Below, in pieces: positions 34,057-48,900 of a DNA stretch of 64,000 nt (positions within the stretch are counted from its first letter, which is position 1; each line of letters starts with the position of its first letter). The position numbers and the translations under genes are program-made. The stretch is from Tillus elongatus (lineage: Eukaryota; Arthropoda; Insecta; Coleoptera; Cleridae). Under the pieces are notes generated by a model, which was not told where the DNA came from, made no database searches, and saw nothing but the letters and a program-made list of their open reading frames with translations. The DNA is taken from contig OZ023264.1 of NCBI GenBank assembly GCA_964006375.1, positions 173,462,295 through 173,526,294 of the forward strand, written 5' to 3'.

Positions 34057-34504
34057 AATTATAATTTTAGGCTCAAAGGTGACAAAGTTATTCAGGAGTT
34101 GTAAAAAAAAAGAGATATTGTTCAAAACGAATGTAATCTGTGCACTATTGTTTCTCCAAATATCAAAACAAAAACCATATATTCATCGAGCTGGAATGGA
34201 TCACGTAACCTTCTGCGTAGAAGACAAGCACGGAGCTACTAAGATATCTAAGCATACTTTAACTAACGTTTTGTTTACATGATACTTTAGATCGGCTTCA
34301 TGCACAGGATATTATATTAAAAGTATACGTAAGATTTAATTACAGAATTATTAGAATTGCCATTGAAACAGATTCCACGACTGTTTCGGTCTTATATGAT
34401 GTCTTATGTTTAAGTTCAAAGATAAAAGAAACTATTTTAAAATCATTTTTATAGAGACTTGATTTCTACTATGTTACGCTACATTTTCAGTCCAAAACTA
34501 CAGC

Positions 34505-34507
<3 letters not shown>

Positions 34508-34583
<76 letters not shown>
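34508..34583. repeat. (TA)n, left border of PLE-D
   Basis: About 76 bp TA adjoining the 5'-truncated PLE family D copy. Confidence 0.95.
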
Positions 34584-34586
<3 letters not shown>

Positions 34587-36181
34587 GCTAAAATTTTATT
34601 TGGGGCCATTCATGAAGCTGGAAATATTGTGTATTTTAAATAATGATTGATATATGCAAAATAAAGGGCTACCTATGGGTAGTACGTTGTCACCTTTATT
34701 AGCCAACATATTTATGGAAAACTTAGAAAACTAAATTTTAACATCAGAACTTTCGCATAATATTGTCTTTTGGTACAGATACGTAGATGATATTTTAGCA
34801 TGTTTTCAAGGAAGCCATACAAAGTTAATCGAATATTTGAATTTTATTAATAGCTTTCACACAAATATTAAGTTTACTTTAGAAGAGGAAGCTAACAGTT
34901 GTATAAACATTTTTAGACTTAACGATTAGAAAGTTAGAAAATAATTAATTTGACTTTTCCATATATAAGAAACCAACTTACACACATACCATACGATTGA
35001 TGTCATCCTTTTTCACAAAAGCTGTCGCCCTTTTTCACAAAACAATTTTGAAAAAGAAATTTCAATAATTGCGCAAACAGCATTTAAAAATAGCTACTCT
35101 GTTAAAATAATAAATAAAATGATCGAGAAAAAGGATACAAACTAGCGATTTATTTAATGTATCCAAATATTAGCGACAAAAAAGACAACAGGTACGTTTC
35201 GATAACTTATTTTGGTACCATTTCAGAAAACATTTGAAAAATTTTAAATACCTGTACAAATACAAAGGTAGCTTTTAAATGTTACAACACGACGCGTGAT
35301 TTGCTATTTAACGCGAAAGAAAAATCTTGTTTCTTGACAAAAGCTGGAGTTTATAAATTAGCTTTTACACATTGTAATGCAATCTACATAGGTCAAACTT
35401 CTAAAAATTTCAACACCCGATACAAAGAACATATTTCTGCATTTCGAAATAACCACGCTGACAAATCTACATTTGCAAAGCATATTATTGATACCGAACA
35501 TAGACCTACAGTAAATAACCGCATACAACCACAGCATTTATGTAAGTACAAACGTAAACTAGACTTTTTTGGAGCTTTGGAAGTCAAAAAGTACACACAC
35601 GACAATAGCTACCTTGTTTTAAATGAGAAAACTGATTTAATGAATTCCCCTTTCTTGGATATTCTTCTTTCTAATTAAATAAATCAAAGAAAATAAATTG
35701 AACTATTCTTTCAAAAAAGTCGTAATAAGATAATGAGTTGGTGTATGTCGACACTTTCGTTGTACAGAGACTGCTTCATTACTGTTATTGTTTATATATT
35801 TATTGCTATAACTGTTATTATAGTTATTATAGGCTAGTTCTATTTTTATGTTAAATATTGACATACATCACATAGACATTTTGAAAGCCTCATCTGCCGT
35901 CTGTGTTTCATTTTATTTTCAATTTGATAAATGTTTCGATCAAAACATCATATCATAACATAGCAACAGATGTTTATTTGTAGTTGTCATGATTTCGTAC
36001 TAATTCAATTTTTATTTGTCTGAGAATGCTGTCAAGCAGCGAAACTAGTCACAGAAACGTTTAAGGACATCTTAGAACATCTAGAATTCATAAGAGCCTC
36101 TTGCTCCAGTTAGCTTACGCGCTGGCTACGCCCTTCACATACAGAAACGAAATCCAACAGTGAAGCCAGAGAAATAGTCTC

Positions 36182-36187
<6 letters not shown>
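34584..36187 (+). pseudogene. Decayed Penelope-like retroelement, family D
   Basis: 5'-truncated copy starting within the RT. Translation shows KGLPMGSTLSPLLANIFMEN followed by a stop, then FWYRYVDDILACF, and FTLEEEANS before the frame decays. An open frame at 35301-35678 gives the GIY-YIG domain: AGVYKLAFTHCNAIYIGQTS then RYKEHISAF and KHIIDTEHR. The CxxC of family A is not kept. The tail holds a hammerhead-like motif (36020-36050) and ends at (TA)n. Stops and frameshifts make it inactive. Confidence 0.85.
36020..36050 (+). ncRNA. Hammerhead-like motif, PLE-D 3' region
   Basis: CTGAGAAT, stem GCTG, loop TCAAG, stem CAGC, then GAAAC, TA, GTC. The flanks TTTGT and ACAGA can pair as a 5-bp helix I. 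Position 8 of the core is A rather than the catalytic G. Confidence 0.5.
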
Positions 36188-36262
<75 letters not shown>

Positions 36263-36392
36263 CATATACAAATTTTAACAGACTTTGGTTTTAGGTTCTA
36301 GGAACCCAAATTCGCGCTCATCTGAATTTTTTCAAAAGCTTTTCATCGTGATTTCTCTAATAGCTAATGTTTGTTAATGAAAATTTGCTAAA
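36188..36392 (+). mobile_element. (TA)n and degraded HINE-like 3' half
   Basis: (TA)n 36188-36261, then ACAGACTTTGG, TTCTAGGAACCC and CGCGCTCATCTGAA, matching the post-core block of complete copies, with a weak terminal hairpin. Confidence 0.5.
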
Positions 36393-37377
36393 ATCTAGAT
36401 TTAAGAAGTGATGTTGGTATAAGTACCTTGTCCCTATCATACGTGAGATTTATTTTCATAATTTCAGACAAGGTCTGAACTTACATATTATATTGTGGAA
36501 TTTCTATTATTAATTAATTGATATAATAATGTATAAAAAGAATATAATGTACCTGCAGTGCTACTTTTGCATAAACAGCTAGAATATTTGTGAAAAATTC
36601 CCAGTTTCCGTTACTAAAAGTTAACAGCTTGCTTATTTTCCATTAGTGTTGGAATCCTGAAAGCATAGCTGCAATGATCTTTGTTACCTTTCATTATCGC
36701 TAAATGGGTTTAGCAAATAGAACTAATAAAGTAAAACAAGCAGTTTTAATACGTTATAATAACAGTACGGGAAAGCAAAACTTACAGTTATTTCTACTAT
36801 TACAAAGTGTTGTCGTAAGCCTCCTAGCTAATGTCAGAATGGCAGTAGCATAACATAACCAGCTTAATTAGAAAGTAACTTAGTTTGTTGTTTCGCTTTG
36901 AGACCATTATCCCGATTTTACCTAGTTATTTTGTAACCACATTGCTGTAACTTTTGTTAAAAAAATGAACGTTACACTGATGTGTGATAAAAAGTTCAAG
37001 ATACAACATGTTAGTCTACAATTATTACAATATATTAGACATCAGTTAGTTGTTATTCTCTGTTAAACACTTTCAACTGATACAAAAATGTATCAAATGA
37101 TCAGCTAATATTTTTTAATATATTCTGCCAGAAGCCACTATTAAAAATAATGGGGTAGTATGTACGTTAAAAACAAGAACTCACGGTTTCCTTTATGTTA
37201 ATTAATAGTCCAGTTTAGAATGTCATTTCACTGGAGACACACTTATCATGGTATAGCATCGAGATAGTAAGTTTTTTGGTGAAACAATGTGTTTAAAGTT
37301 GAAGTGCTTTTAACATAACCTCTCACAAGAGAACCTAGATTTGCGCCTTTAGTTAGGCAACCAGCAAATCAATAACA
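36393..37377. other. Unassigned
   Basis: No supported gene or element. Confidence 0.4.
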
Positions 37378-37720
37378 TGACTAACAATAACGTTGATACA
37401 ATGAGTCAGATCACGATGCTGGCTCCATCCAGTGTGAGCCAGCAAAACCAGATGTATGAAAACCTCACATACGAATAAATTGCACAAAGTACAGCCGCAC
37501 TCCCCACGTACACATCAGTAGTAAAGTCAGAGACTGATATTTTTTCCAAGAAAAACCAAGCTATTATTATTGATGCACTAGAAAAATCTAGAGGACTATC
37601 TCACAGCCACAGATACTAAAAAACATAATATTTGCTGGAAGGATAGCCAATAGTAGAATATGTACATACCTTAGCAGCGTAGAATTGGGAGTTCCAGTAA
37701 CTGGAATGTCAGACAAGAAA
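37378..37720 (+). pseudogene. Possible gag-like (ORF1) relic of a non-LTR retrotransposon
   Basis: Frame pieces read TYTSVVKSETDIFSKKNQA followed by IIIDALEKS, then in another frame NIIFAGRIANSRICTYLSS at 37622-37678. The pattern of KKNQAII, FAGRI and RICTYLSS is familiar from insect retroelement gag-like ORFs, as I recall them. Several frame changes and stops separate the pieces. No RT follows; a transposase relic does. Family assignment is tentative. Confidence 0.4.
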
Positions 37721-37892
37721 AATTAAATTTGACAAATAGTTAAATTCAGTGAAAGCAGTAAAAATTGTTTTTTGTATAAATCGCGAGGGGGAGTAGAATA
37801 CGCTACAGTAATGAAGATGTCACAAATATACTCATTATCCTGAGAAGAGTGGTGATGCCATTCATGGCCAATCTGTCGGGAAATACATCAAT

Positions 37893-38278
37893 CATTTGTT
37901 GGTACTAGATGGACGGGGCTCCAGCGTACAATACCATAGTAATAGTAATATAGGTGTGTGTAATCAGTTGGATGGTATATTTACTGACAGATGGATAAAA
38001 AGAAATAGTTCTAGACACTGGCCAGTAAGATCGCCGGACTTGTCACCGTGTAATTTTCATATATGCGGCCGTGTAATAAAGTTTGAGGTTTATGAGGTGC
38101 ATGTCCAATCTAAAGAGGAACTAATCCAACGCATAAGGCAAGCTTTAACCGAGTTAAATCCGGACGATATACGCAGAAGGACCACCGCTGGAGTACATTC
38201 GTGAATTCTAGAGTGTTTGACACAAAACGGACGTCATGTGGAACGATTTCTTTACATTTTTCAGTTCTAGTTCATATC
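37893..38278 (+). pseudogene. ITm transposase relic, C-terminal half
   Basis: Starts with a degraded MDGAPAYNT around 37909 (second catalytic Asp), then RWIKRN, and WPVRSPDLSPCNFHICG in a different frame. It continues to EELIQRIRQALTELNPDDIRRR and NGRHVERFL near 38225-38255. The third Asp position is Asn (PCNFH), so it would be catalytically dead. No TIRs were identified. Confidence 0.75.
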
Positions 38279-38585
38279 ACAAGATGTTTTTTTCTCTGTC
38301 ATTCAATGTCACTGTATGATTGTCATCTTAATTTAGTAGTTCTGTTATTACATTTACAATGAGGGGACTGTAATAACTTCATGTTCTTCGTTGTTTTACT
38401 GATGCTGATTACTTGTTTAAAGAAGAACAATGGAGAGGGACATATTCTTTCTTAAGTAGAACTATCTGGGCCGTTGTTGGCTGTTGGTACCAGTATTTTC
38501 TGTAACTACTAGAAACTCTATACATTACGATTCGCATTCTTAACAGTAAATTGAGTTGACTAGACTTTTCGCCAGTATCAACAGT

Positions 38586-38755
38586 TATGTGTAACTTGTA
38601 TCATGTAACTTGTATCATGTAACTTGTATCATGTAACTTGTATCATGTAAGTTGTATCATGTAACTTGTATCATGTAACTTGTATCATGTAATTTGTATC
38701 ATGTAACTTGTATCATGTAACTTGTATCATGTAACTTGTAACATGTATCTGACAT
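38586..38755. repeat. 14-bp tandem repeat (GTAACTTGTATCAT)
   Basis: About 12 units of a 14-bp repeat, nearly uniform, with single-base variants. Confidence 0.9.
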
Positions 38756-38947
38756 CAATGGTTTCCCCAAGGTGCCTCATTCCTCCTCAGTATCAACAGT
38801 GAAAAGAACCGACGTTAAGTCTGGCGACTGCTAACAAAGGCTATTTTTACCTGTTCATGAAACATCCAATACTGTCAGCTGATGACATTCATCGCAGTAT
38901 TGTAGTATATTTTTCAGATTCTCAGAGTGTCATCATGAATATAAAAA

Positions 38948-39648
<701 letters not shown>

Positions 39649-40309
39649 GACATTTGATCATCCAGTGCCGTGAAAACATTGGAATTAAATAAAATTCTCT
39701 GCTGCGATATTGAATATATTACTCCCGAAAACTAATAATATCTCAGAAATTATGATATTTAGGTATAGGACTTAGTTAAGAGAAGTTGCAGAGCTATGTG
39801 CGTGAAAGGGCTTGAAATGAAACTTAATAGGGTGTTCCATTTGAAAAATCCAGTTATTCCCGCTTGACTATACAGATTTTGTTAGTCCGTGAACGCACAC
39901 CCTGTATAAGTAAAAGATTTTTCATTCAAATGATTTTCCAAGAGATGATTATCAGCAATCTGTTGTCCAAAGACAGAATTCTTAGATTCACATTTGACAA
40001 AGATACATGAAATTATATAATGATCTGCGATAAGGAATATTTTTCGAAAATCGACAATATTTCAAAAATAACGCTAGGTGTAGAGAGTACCACATAAAAT
40101 CTATCCCAAATTGGATCATCATTCTGAAAAGGTGAAAATATACAGGATGTTTCATTTAAAATAAGGAAGTTGATAGCGATTTCCGGTATAACCAGAAATA
40201 CTAGGCAATTGCAACTATTTTAATCTAAATCAGAAGATTGTATAATGGCTGAATACAATTTTTCAGCTCTCAAATCAGATGAGACGGTGGTAATGGCCAC
40301 TTCTCAGCA

Positions 40310-40313
<4 letters not shown>
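39649..40313. other. Unassigned, with ITm-like terminal relics
   Basis: Contains TAGGGTGTTCCATTTGAAAA (about 39829), CACACCCTGTATA (about 39896) and ACAGGATGTTTCATTT (about 40142), which resemble degraded ITm ends. No transposase is seen. Confidence 0.4.
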
Positions 40314-40388
<75 letters not shown>

Positions 40389-40432
40389 ATAGAGAGAGAG
40401 AGAGATAGGGGGAGAAAGAGAGAAGTGCAAAA
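40314..40432. repeat. (TA)n with (GA)n tail
   Basis: TA tract with one GATA interruption to 40381, then a purine-rich GA repeat. Confidence 0.9.
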
Positions 40433-41275
40433 GATTTAATGAAGCACACATTACCGCATCCAATAAAGTATATTAAAATTTAGCGCCAGTGCGATGAGGT
40501 TCTCACAAGAACATAAAGTTATAGCAAACAAGGAGTTATTACACATAATAGAATGTTTACGATGATTTTATGTCACAAATGGCTGTAATCTACATACTTG
40601 AATCTACATATGATTTAGAGAGTTACCCCAAGAGCAGTTACTGGAAATGTTATAGCCTTGATGCTCTATTATATCGGTAAGTATATAAGCAACAAACACT
40701 TTTTAATCTTTCTACAACAGACTTTATATAATATGTTTGCCATAAAATTCAACGAGTCTTCTATCTTTATATTTTTATATCAAAAACATTTATGTGATAC
40801 ATAAAAATGCTTGAGCTAACTGGCATGGGATGTAACTTGTTCCATATTAGGTATTATGTGGATTAGACCTTTTTGTGCGATTACACGTCTCTAGTGTTTT
40901 TGTGGTGGTTACTTCGAACATATCTGTAAATAATCAGTTCATAAAATCAACTCTGTGATAATAATTAGTTCTTCAAATATCTACATTTTAGATGCTATTA
41001 CAATATAAGATAATTATCTTAATTAACCTCATTTTCTGGTGAGCTATCATTTTAGAGAATTTAAAACCTTTTTGAAGGAGTCTTAAATCAGTCGATCTTT
41101 GTCTTGTTTAAAATTGTAGGTGTGACTCCCACCCTCACAAGGGTGTTGAAGTTGCAGTGTTGCAATTGTTCATAAAAGTGCCACCTTGAATATAAAACAA
41201 ATGCTTCAGTCGTTAAAAAAACCGACACTGCAAGTGAATTTTCATAGAAATCGCCTACGCATTTTTTAAATTATA
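40433..41275. other. Unassigned
   Basis: No supported gene. A short ACTGCAAGTGAATTTTCAT near 41226 looks like a scrap of the HINE-like 5' end. Confidence 0.4.
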
Positions 41276-42040
41276 CAGGGTGCTTCATAACATGTAGCAC
41301 CCACGCCGTGGGGTGATGGAAGATCTCAAACTAATTTAAAAAAAATCCTATAAATATATGTCCGAACCCCTATTGCTTCCGAGATCCATGGTGTTGAAAG
41401 TTTGAAAAAACAGATTATTTCTTATATTTTGTGGTGAAATTGTGATGAAATTGTGATAGACAAGCCAAATTTGATACAAAACGTCCATTCGTAGGTTTAC
41501 ATATTATATGAAAATTTCAAGCCTCTCAAGCGATCAGTGGCGGAGTTATATGAGTTCTTTATAACTCAATTACATAAAAAATTTTGGTACGGCCCTTCTT
41601 TTGATAAAAATTTTTAACAGAGCATTTAATTTTCTACAAAAAGTATGTCTTGACTCATTTCATTATAATTGTTAATATCGTGTTTTTTCAACACACTGTA
41701 TCTTGAAAACAACAGGACTTTGGACTAATGTTTGTAGAACCTTTTGTGATTATTCTGAGGTCCCCGATCACCTTGTGGCATATGTTCCACATATTTTGAA
41801 AACTTTCTACAGGGGCGTGCTAACATTTTTTACAACTCGTTCCTAACACGTGTATACTGACAAACCAAGACAAATATGGAAATATGTCAAGACATACTTT
41901 TTGTAGAAACTAAATGCCCTCTTCAAAATTTCTGCACACCCGTAATAATATTTTTTATGTAACTGACTTATATATCATAAAACTACGCCACTGGTTGATT
42001 GAGAGGCTTGAAATTTTCATCTTGTTTTATATATTTCAAC

Positions 42041-42894
<854 letters not shown>

Positions 42895-43139
42895 AAATGT
42901 CAACCTATGAATGGACGTTGTGCATAAAATTTGGTTTGTCTATCCCAATTTTATCACAAAATATGAAAAATAACCTTTTTTTCAAACTTTCAGCACCCTG
43001 TGTCTCGGAAACAACAGTGTTTCGGACATATATTTATAGCACTTATTTGATTGTTTCGAGATCCTTAATCACCTCACGGCGTGGATACCACATGATATGA
43101 CCAAATAAACGTCTGGAAGTACCTCAACTTAATATTTTC

Positions 43140-43330
43140 AAATCTGTGGATAGAGAGGCGAGGATCATTAGAATGGCCAGCACGATCTCCCGATTTTACG
43201 CTATCTTGTTCTTATGGGGATATGTAAAGAGTTTGGTATAGAGAATTGAACAACGCGATTTAACTGACTTAAGAAGAAGAAGGACTGCGATTAGGTCGCT
43301 CACGCCTCAAATATTGATTAACGTTGGAAG
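43140..43330 (+). pseudogene. ITm transposase relic
   Basis: Frame reads WIERRGSLEWPARSPDFT then a degraded CSYGDM, the segment around the third catalytic Asp seen intact in the 60463-61557 transposase (WIGRRGTIEWPARSPDM). Stops follow. No TIR is attached. Confidence 0.65.
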
Positions 43331-43780
43331 ACATTTTATTTATGATTAGGGTAATGCTAAGACGTTCAGGGCATGCATTTTGAACATCTCTTACATTACG
43401 ATTAAAGTGTTTTTTATGTTTTCTTATTATCAATAATGAAACGCAGTTAGCTATCTAATTTTTTAGTGGCAAAGTTCGTTAAACAGATGAAATTCTTTTT
43501 GTTTTCCTGTTAATGTTTGTAACAAATTTTATAATCATGACATGTTTGGGTAGAGAATGAAGAGATCTCCAAAATGAGATATCACAAGCCCCTACTTCCT
43601 ATTTAAAAATTTGCGGGTTGCAAATTTCATTCGAAGGGGGATAAATACAATAATAAAGTTTTCGCGTTGCAGGATGTCATTTTTTAATCTAAAATTAACG
43701 TGAAATCACGCACAATAATTGAGATGCCATTATTGTTCTATTTGGCTGTTTCACTCTGTACATCATTTTTTTAAATGCGA

Positions 43781-43783
<3 letters not shown>
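43331..43783. other. Unassigned
   Basis: No supported gene or element. Confidence 0.4.

Positions 43784-43861
<78 letters not shown>
43784..43861. repeat. (TA)n, left border of PLE-B
   Basis: About 78 bp TA directly adjoining the 3' end of the minus-strand PLE-B fragment. Confidence 0.95.
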
Positions 43862-43864
<3 letters not shown>

Positions 43865-44453
43865 TTTAAAAATTGTGGGAAAGCCGTCAGTTGTAAAATA
43901 AAACTCTTTAATAAAAGCCGAGCTTTCGGAAAAGTTTATTCCATTCTCAAGGCTACAACATGGAAAGGAAAAAGTTTTCAATTTACTTAGGAAAAATATA
44001 AAAGTATTAAAATATTTACATCTAACGTGAGTTTTACTATAACTAATTATGAAAATACAAACATGAAAAAAACCGTTTTTTAAATTTGACTGAAATCGGA
44101 AAGTGCCAAACTGACATATGAAGCTAACAATTGTCTATTTGAATTTGTTTTTTGTTTTTGTTTAGGAAATATTAATAGGGGTTGTGATTTCTAAAATTAT
44201 TATCTTTCTTTAAGTTTATTAAATTGTCGTTAAAAGTAATTTCAAATTCTTCTAAACCCATTCTTTTATTACTTAAGGTTTCACAGTGTAAAATAGAAAC
44301 ATCACTAAAATTTTTATTGTGGCCAGTGTCGAGATTATGTTCAGACAAAGCGCAAGTTCTTTTTTGTAAACGTATATCACTTTTGTGCTGTGTTATCCTA
44401 TCTTTAAGGGCTCTGCTCTCAAATGCAGGTAAAATGGTGTTTTTCCTAAACAT
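43862..44453 (-). pseudogene. PLE-B inverted fragment: GIY-YIG C-terminus and 3' region
   Basis: Minus-strand frame at 44172-44453 gives RALKDRITQHKSDIRL, ALSEHNLDTGH, HCETLSNKRMGLEEFEIT and ends HNPY. This is the C-terminal half of the GIY-YIG domain in the plus-strand copy at 44516-46812. The 3' noncoding part (43862-44171) includes the hammerhead-like motif at 43920-43951. The RT is missing. It abuts the plus-strand copy head-to-head. Confidence 0.88.
43920..43951 (-). ncRNA. Hammerhead-like motif, PLE-B (inverted fragment)
   Basis: Minus strand: CTTGAGAAT, GGAA, loop, TTCC, GAAAGCTC. The flanks AGCC and GGCT can pair as a 4-bp helix I. Confidence 0.45.
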
Positions 44454-44515
44454 ATTTTAACAGTATTAAAAATGTAATTAATTTGATTGAAGTTGATAGT
44501 GGTCAAACAGGAAAT

Positions 44516-46812
44516 ATGCTTTATAATTTTAGAACAAGGTTAGTTAACAAAATTCTTAATTTAGAAATTTCTGTTACTCATAAACAGATTACCCATTTTG
44601 AAAAATTAATTAAAAATCAACAAACGTTAGTATCTACAATTATACAGAATGAAATTTTTAGTGAATTTTCACGGCGACAAATTATTAGGTACAATAAAAA
44701 GTTTATTGAAATTAAAATTAACCATATCAATAAATTAAACCGTTTAATTAATGAAACTTTTAGAAAAATTAACATCCAAGAAAACTGGATCAAAAATATT
44801 TCTGATACCGAATTACCTATTGACATAAAACATTTTTTGGCTTTAGGTTACAAATTTAGCATTTCTCCAAACAAAAATGACATATATCTTTCAAAATTGT
44901 TGTCTGAAATTGAATTTATAATTTCACAGTGTAATACTAGTAAACAGAATATATACAAATCAAACGTAAATAATATTCTAACAAATTTTTATCAAAAACA
45001 AACAAAGTTCTCCTACCTAGAAATACTTTACAAAAAATCAGTTTCTTTTTTTAAATCACATAACAACCTTATAGTTACAAGATCTGACAAAGGCAATGTC
45101 ACAGTTATTATGAATAAGGATCAGTATATTGAGCTTTCCAATTCTTTACTTTCTGACGAAAATTATTACAAAAAATTAACCACAGACCCAACATCCACCT
45201 TTCAACAAAAAGCTAATAAGATAGTTTCTAAATTGAAAAACAATAATTCTATTACACAAGAAATGGCTAAAAAATTAACAATATATAATCAGACGTGTCC
45301 AAAATACTATGGTCTTCCTAAAATTCATAAACCTGTTCTATCTTTAAGGCCAATTATTTCTTCCATAAATTCACCTAATAGTAAATTAGCTATGCTAATC
45401 ACTGAAATTTTAACGAAAGCTTACAATACCAACAATGATTATTACATAAGAGACTCTTTTCACTTTTCAGATTTTATAAAGGATGTTACACTTCCAGATA
45501 CTTATGTAATTGTTAGTCTGGATATTGTTTCACTTTTTACTAACATACCACTTCAACTCTTTAAAGATAGCATTGAGAAAAGATGGGTTTCTATTTCTCT
45601 AGAAACATCCATTCCAAAAAATACATTTCTTGAAATAGTTGATTTTATTTTTAACTCAAGTTATTTTGTTTTTGAAAACACATATTATAAGCAAATTTTT
45701 GGAACTCCAATGGGTGCTTGTATCTCTCCAATTATTGCACAATGTGTTATAGATGATTTACTTGAAACATGTATACCAAAATTAAATTCAATATTCCTTT
45801 TTTAAAAAAATATGTTGACGACATTATTTGTAGTATTCCTCTAAATTCATCAAGACACATTTTAGATGTTTTTAATTCTTACAACCAATTTATTAAATTT
45901 ACATTAGAAGAAGAAACAGATAACAGTGTACCATTCCTAGATACAAAATTAATCAGAACAAACGATAACAACATAATTTTAGATCGGTATATAAAGCCAA
46001 CTAGTTCTCAAAGGTATATTAATTTTCATTCAGATCATTTATTTAAAACTAAAATTAACATTTTATTAGATTTAATAAATAGAATATTAAAGATATGCCA
46101 TCCTTCTTTCCATGAAAAAAAAAATTTAAGAAAACTTTATAATATTTTTGTTAACAACTCTTATCCTCCCAAACTACTTAATAGACTCTTATACAATTGT
46201 TTAAACAATCACCATTACAATACAAGACAACCTCTACAAACAGTATTAAATTTATCTGACAGACATAACACCCTCATAATTTCGAGTTCGGAAGCATCTA
46301 ACTTTTTTTACATATCAATTCCATACATTAAGAGTATTTCGAATAAGTTAAAGTTTATATTTAAAGATGAAACCAATTTTAAAATAACGTTTCGATATTC
46401 AAAAACAATTAATTACATTTTCAGTAAACTCAAAAGTAAGGATGAAATTTCCAAAGTGTCTGGAGTGGTATATTGTATTCCATGTAATAATTGTAGTTTA
46501 AGATACATTGGCCAAACAAGCAGAGTCCTTAAAGATGGGATAACACAGCACAAAAGTGATATACGTTTACAAAAAAGAACTTGCGCTTTGTCTGAAAATA
46601 ATCTCGACACTGGCCACAATATAAATTTTAGTGATGTTTCTATTTTACACTGTGAAACCTTAAGTAATAAAATAATGTGTTTAGAAGAATTTGAAATTAC
46701 TTTTAACGACAATTTAATACACTTAAAGAAAGATAATAATTTTAGAAATCACTACCCCTATTTATATTTCCTAGACAAAAACACAAAACAAATTCAAATA
46801 GACAATTGTTAG
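44516..46812 (+). pseudogene. Penelope-like retroelement, family B (RT + GIY-YIG), one frameshift
   Basis: Two overlapping frames (44516-45805 and 45769-46812) together make a near-complete PLE protein. Frame 1 begins MLYNFRTRLVNKIL and carries KYYGLPKIHKP, LDIVSLFTNIPL and GTPMGACISPIIAQ. Frame 2 carries the catalytic KKYVDDIIC, then the endonuclease GVVYCIPCNNCSLRYIGQT with a CxxC, and ends QIDNC. The break lies in the T6A7 run near 45797-45812, a one-base slip that separates the RT palm before YVDD. Apart from this the frame is open, so inactivation looks recent. Its 3' region ends near a (TAA)n-(TA)n tract. Confidence 0.9.
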
Positions 46813-47100
46813 CTTCATATGTCAGTTTGGCACTTTCCGACTTCAGTCAAATTTAAAAAACGGTTTTTTTCATGTTTGTATTTTCATAATTAGTTATAGT
46901 AAAACTCACGTTAGATGTAAGTATTTTAAAACTTTTATATTTTTCCTAAGTAAATTGAAAACTTTTTCCTTTCCATGTTGTAGCCTTGAGAATGAAATAA
47001 ACTTTTCCGAAAGCTCGGCTTTTAATAAAGAGTTTTATTTTGCAACTGACGGCTTTCCCACAATTTTTTAAGAAAATAACACCATTACCGTCACGAAAAC
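46813..47100 (+). other. PLE-B 3' noncoding region
   Basis: Matches the complement of 43863-44171 with few differences and includes the hammerhead-like motif. Ends at TAA repeats leading into (TA)n. Confidence 0.85.
46985..47016 (+). ncRNA. Hammerhead-like motif, PLE-B
   Basis: CTTGAGAAT, then GAAA (GGAA in the inverted copy), a loop, TTCC, GAAAGCTC, with AGCC and GGCT flanks able to pair. Confidence 0.45.
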
Positions 47101-47102
47101 TT

Positions 47103-47117
47103 AATAATAATAATAAT

Positions 47118-47200
<83 letters not shown>
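47103..47200. repeat. (TAA)n then (TA)n, right border of PLE-B
   Basis: About 20 bp of TAA followed by about 78 bp of TA. Confidence 0.95.
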
Positions 47201-48180
<980 letters not shown>

Positions 48181-48185
48181 ATTCA

Positions 48186-48529
48186 ACCGAAAAACAACAC
48201 ATTATTATAACAACCCTAAAGCACCACCAATGACAGGAATAATAAAAACACACAAAACGGGATACCCAATAAGACCGCTCATCAACTTCAAAGATGCTCC
48301 TTCATACAAAATAGCAAAAGCACTAGACCAAGTACTAAAACAAGAAATACAACTAGAAACCAAATTGAACATAAAAAACGCGATAGAGCTAGTGCATAAA
48401 TTAGAAAAAATAAGCATAAACAAAAACACAAGACTCGCATCATTCGACGTAACAAATATGTACACCAATATACCAATTAACAAAACCACAAATATAATCG
48501 AAAATAAAATGAAAAAATGTCTAGACTGA
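48186..48529 (+). pseudogene. PLE RT fragment (family C-like)
   Basis: Open frame with IIKTHKTGYPIRPLINFKDA, then LASFDVTNMYTNIPINK and a stop after ENKMKKCLD. These are the PKIHK-like and SFDV..L(F/Y)TNIP blocks of the PLE RT fingers and palm. The catalytic YVDD region is missing. It abuts the inverted C-terminal fragment to its left. Confidence 0.8.
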
Positions 48530-48540
48530 GAGCTATGTTT

Positions 48541-48825
48541 TAACATACAATAATGTGTGGTGTCGTGTAGAATGTTTTATTTTATGTATGCTATTTTATC
48601 CTGTAGATCAATTGTAAGTTGAAACAAAAATAACTCATAACGTTAATTTAATAACTGACATGTATTGTTTGTCTTTTAGCTGATGCACTGATCAAGTTTT
48701 GGAACAAAGACGAAATATTTGCAATAAAGAATAAAGATCTTACTGTAAAATTTTTCCCTTTTGGTCTCATACGCCTTAAATTAGTAATACGGTTTCATAC
48801 GAGTATTGTGGACCATTACTCTGTT

Positions 48826-48831
<6 letters not shown>
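48541..48831 (+). other. Probable PLE 3' tail before (TA)n
   Basis: Noncoding, ends at (TA)n. At 48688-48714 the order CTGATCAA, GTTTT, loop, AAGAC, GAAA resembles the hammerhead-like pattern of the PLEs in this window, with a weak helix II. Assignment is inference. Confidence 0.4.

Positions 48832-48897
<66 letters not shown>
48832..48897. repeat. (TA)n adjoining ITm left end
   Basis: About 66 bp TA directly left of the TIR. Confidence 0.95.

Positions 48898-48900
<3 letters not shown>

Noticed and set aside
48288..48546. Hydrophobic minus-strand frames resembling membrane proteins
   Set aside because: They are antisense to a PLE RT fragment; the hydrophobicity comes from the complement of Lys/Asn-rich codons.
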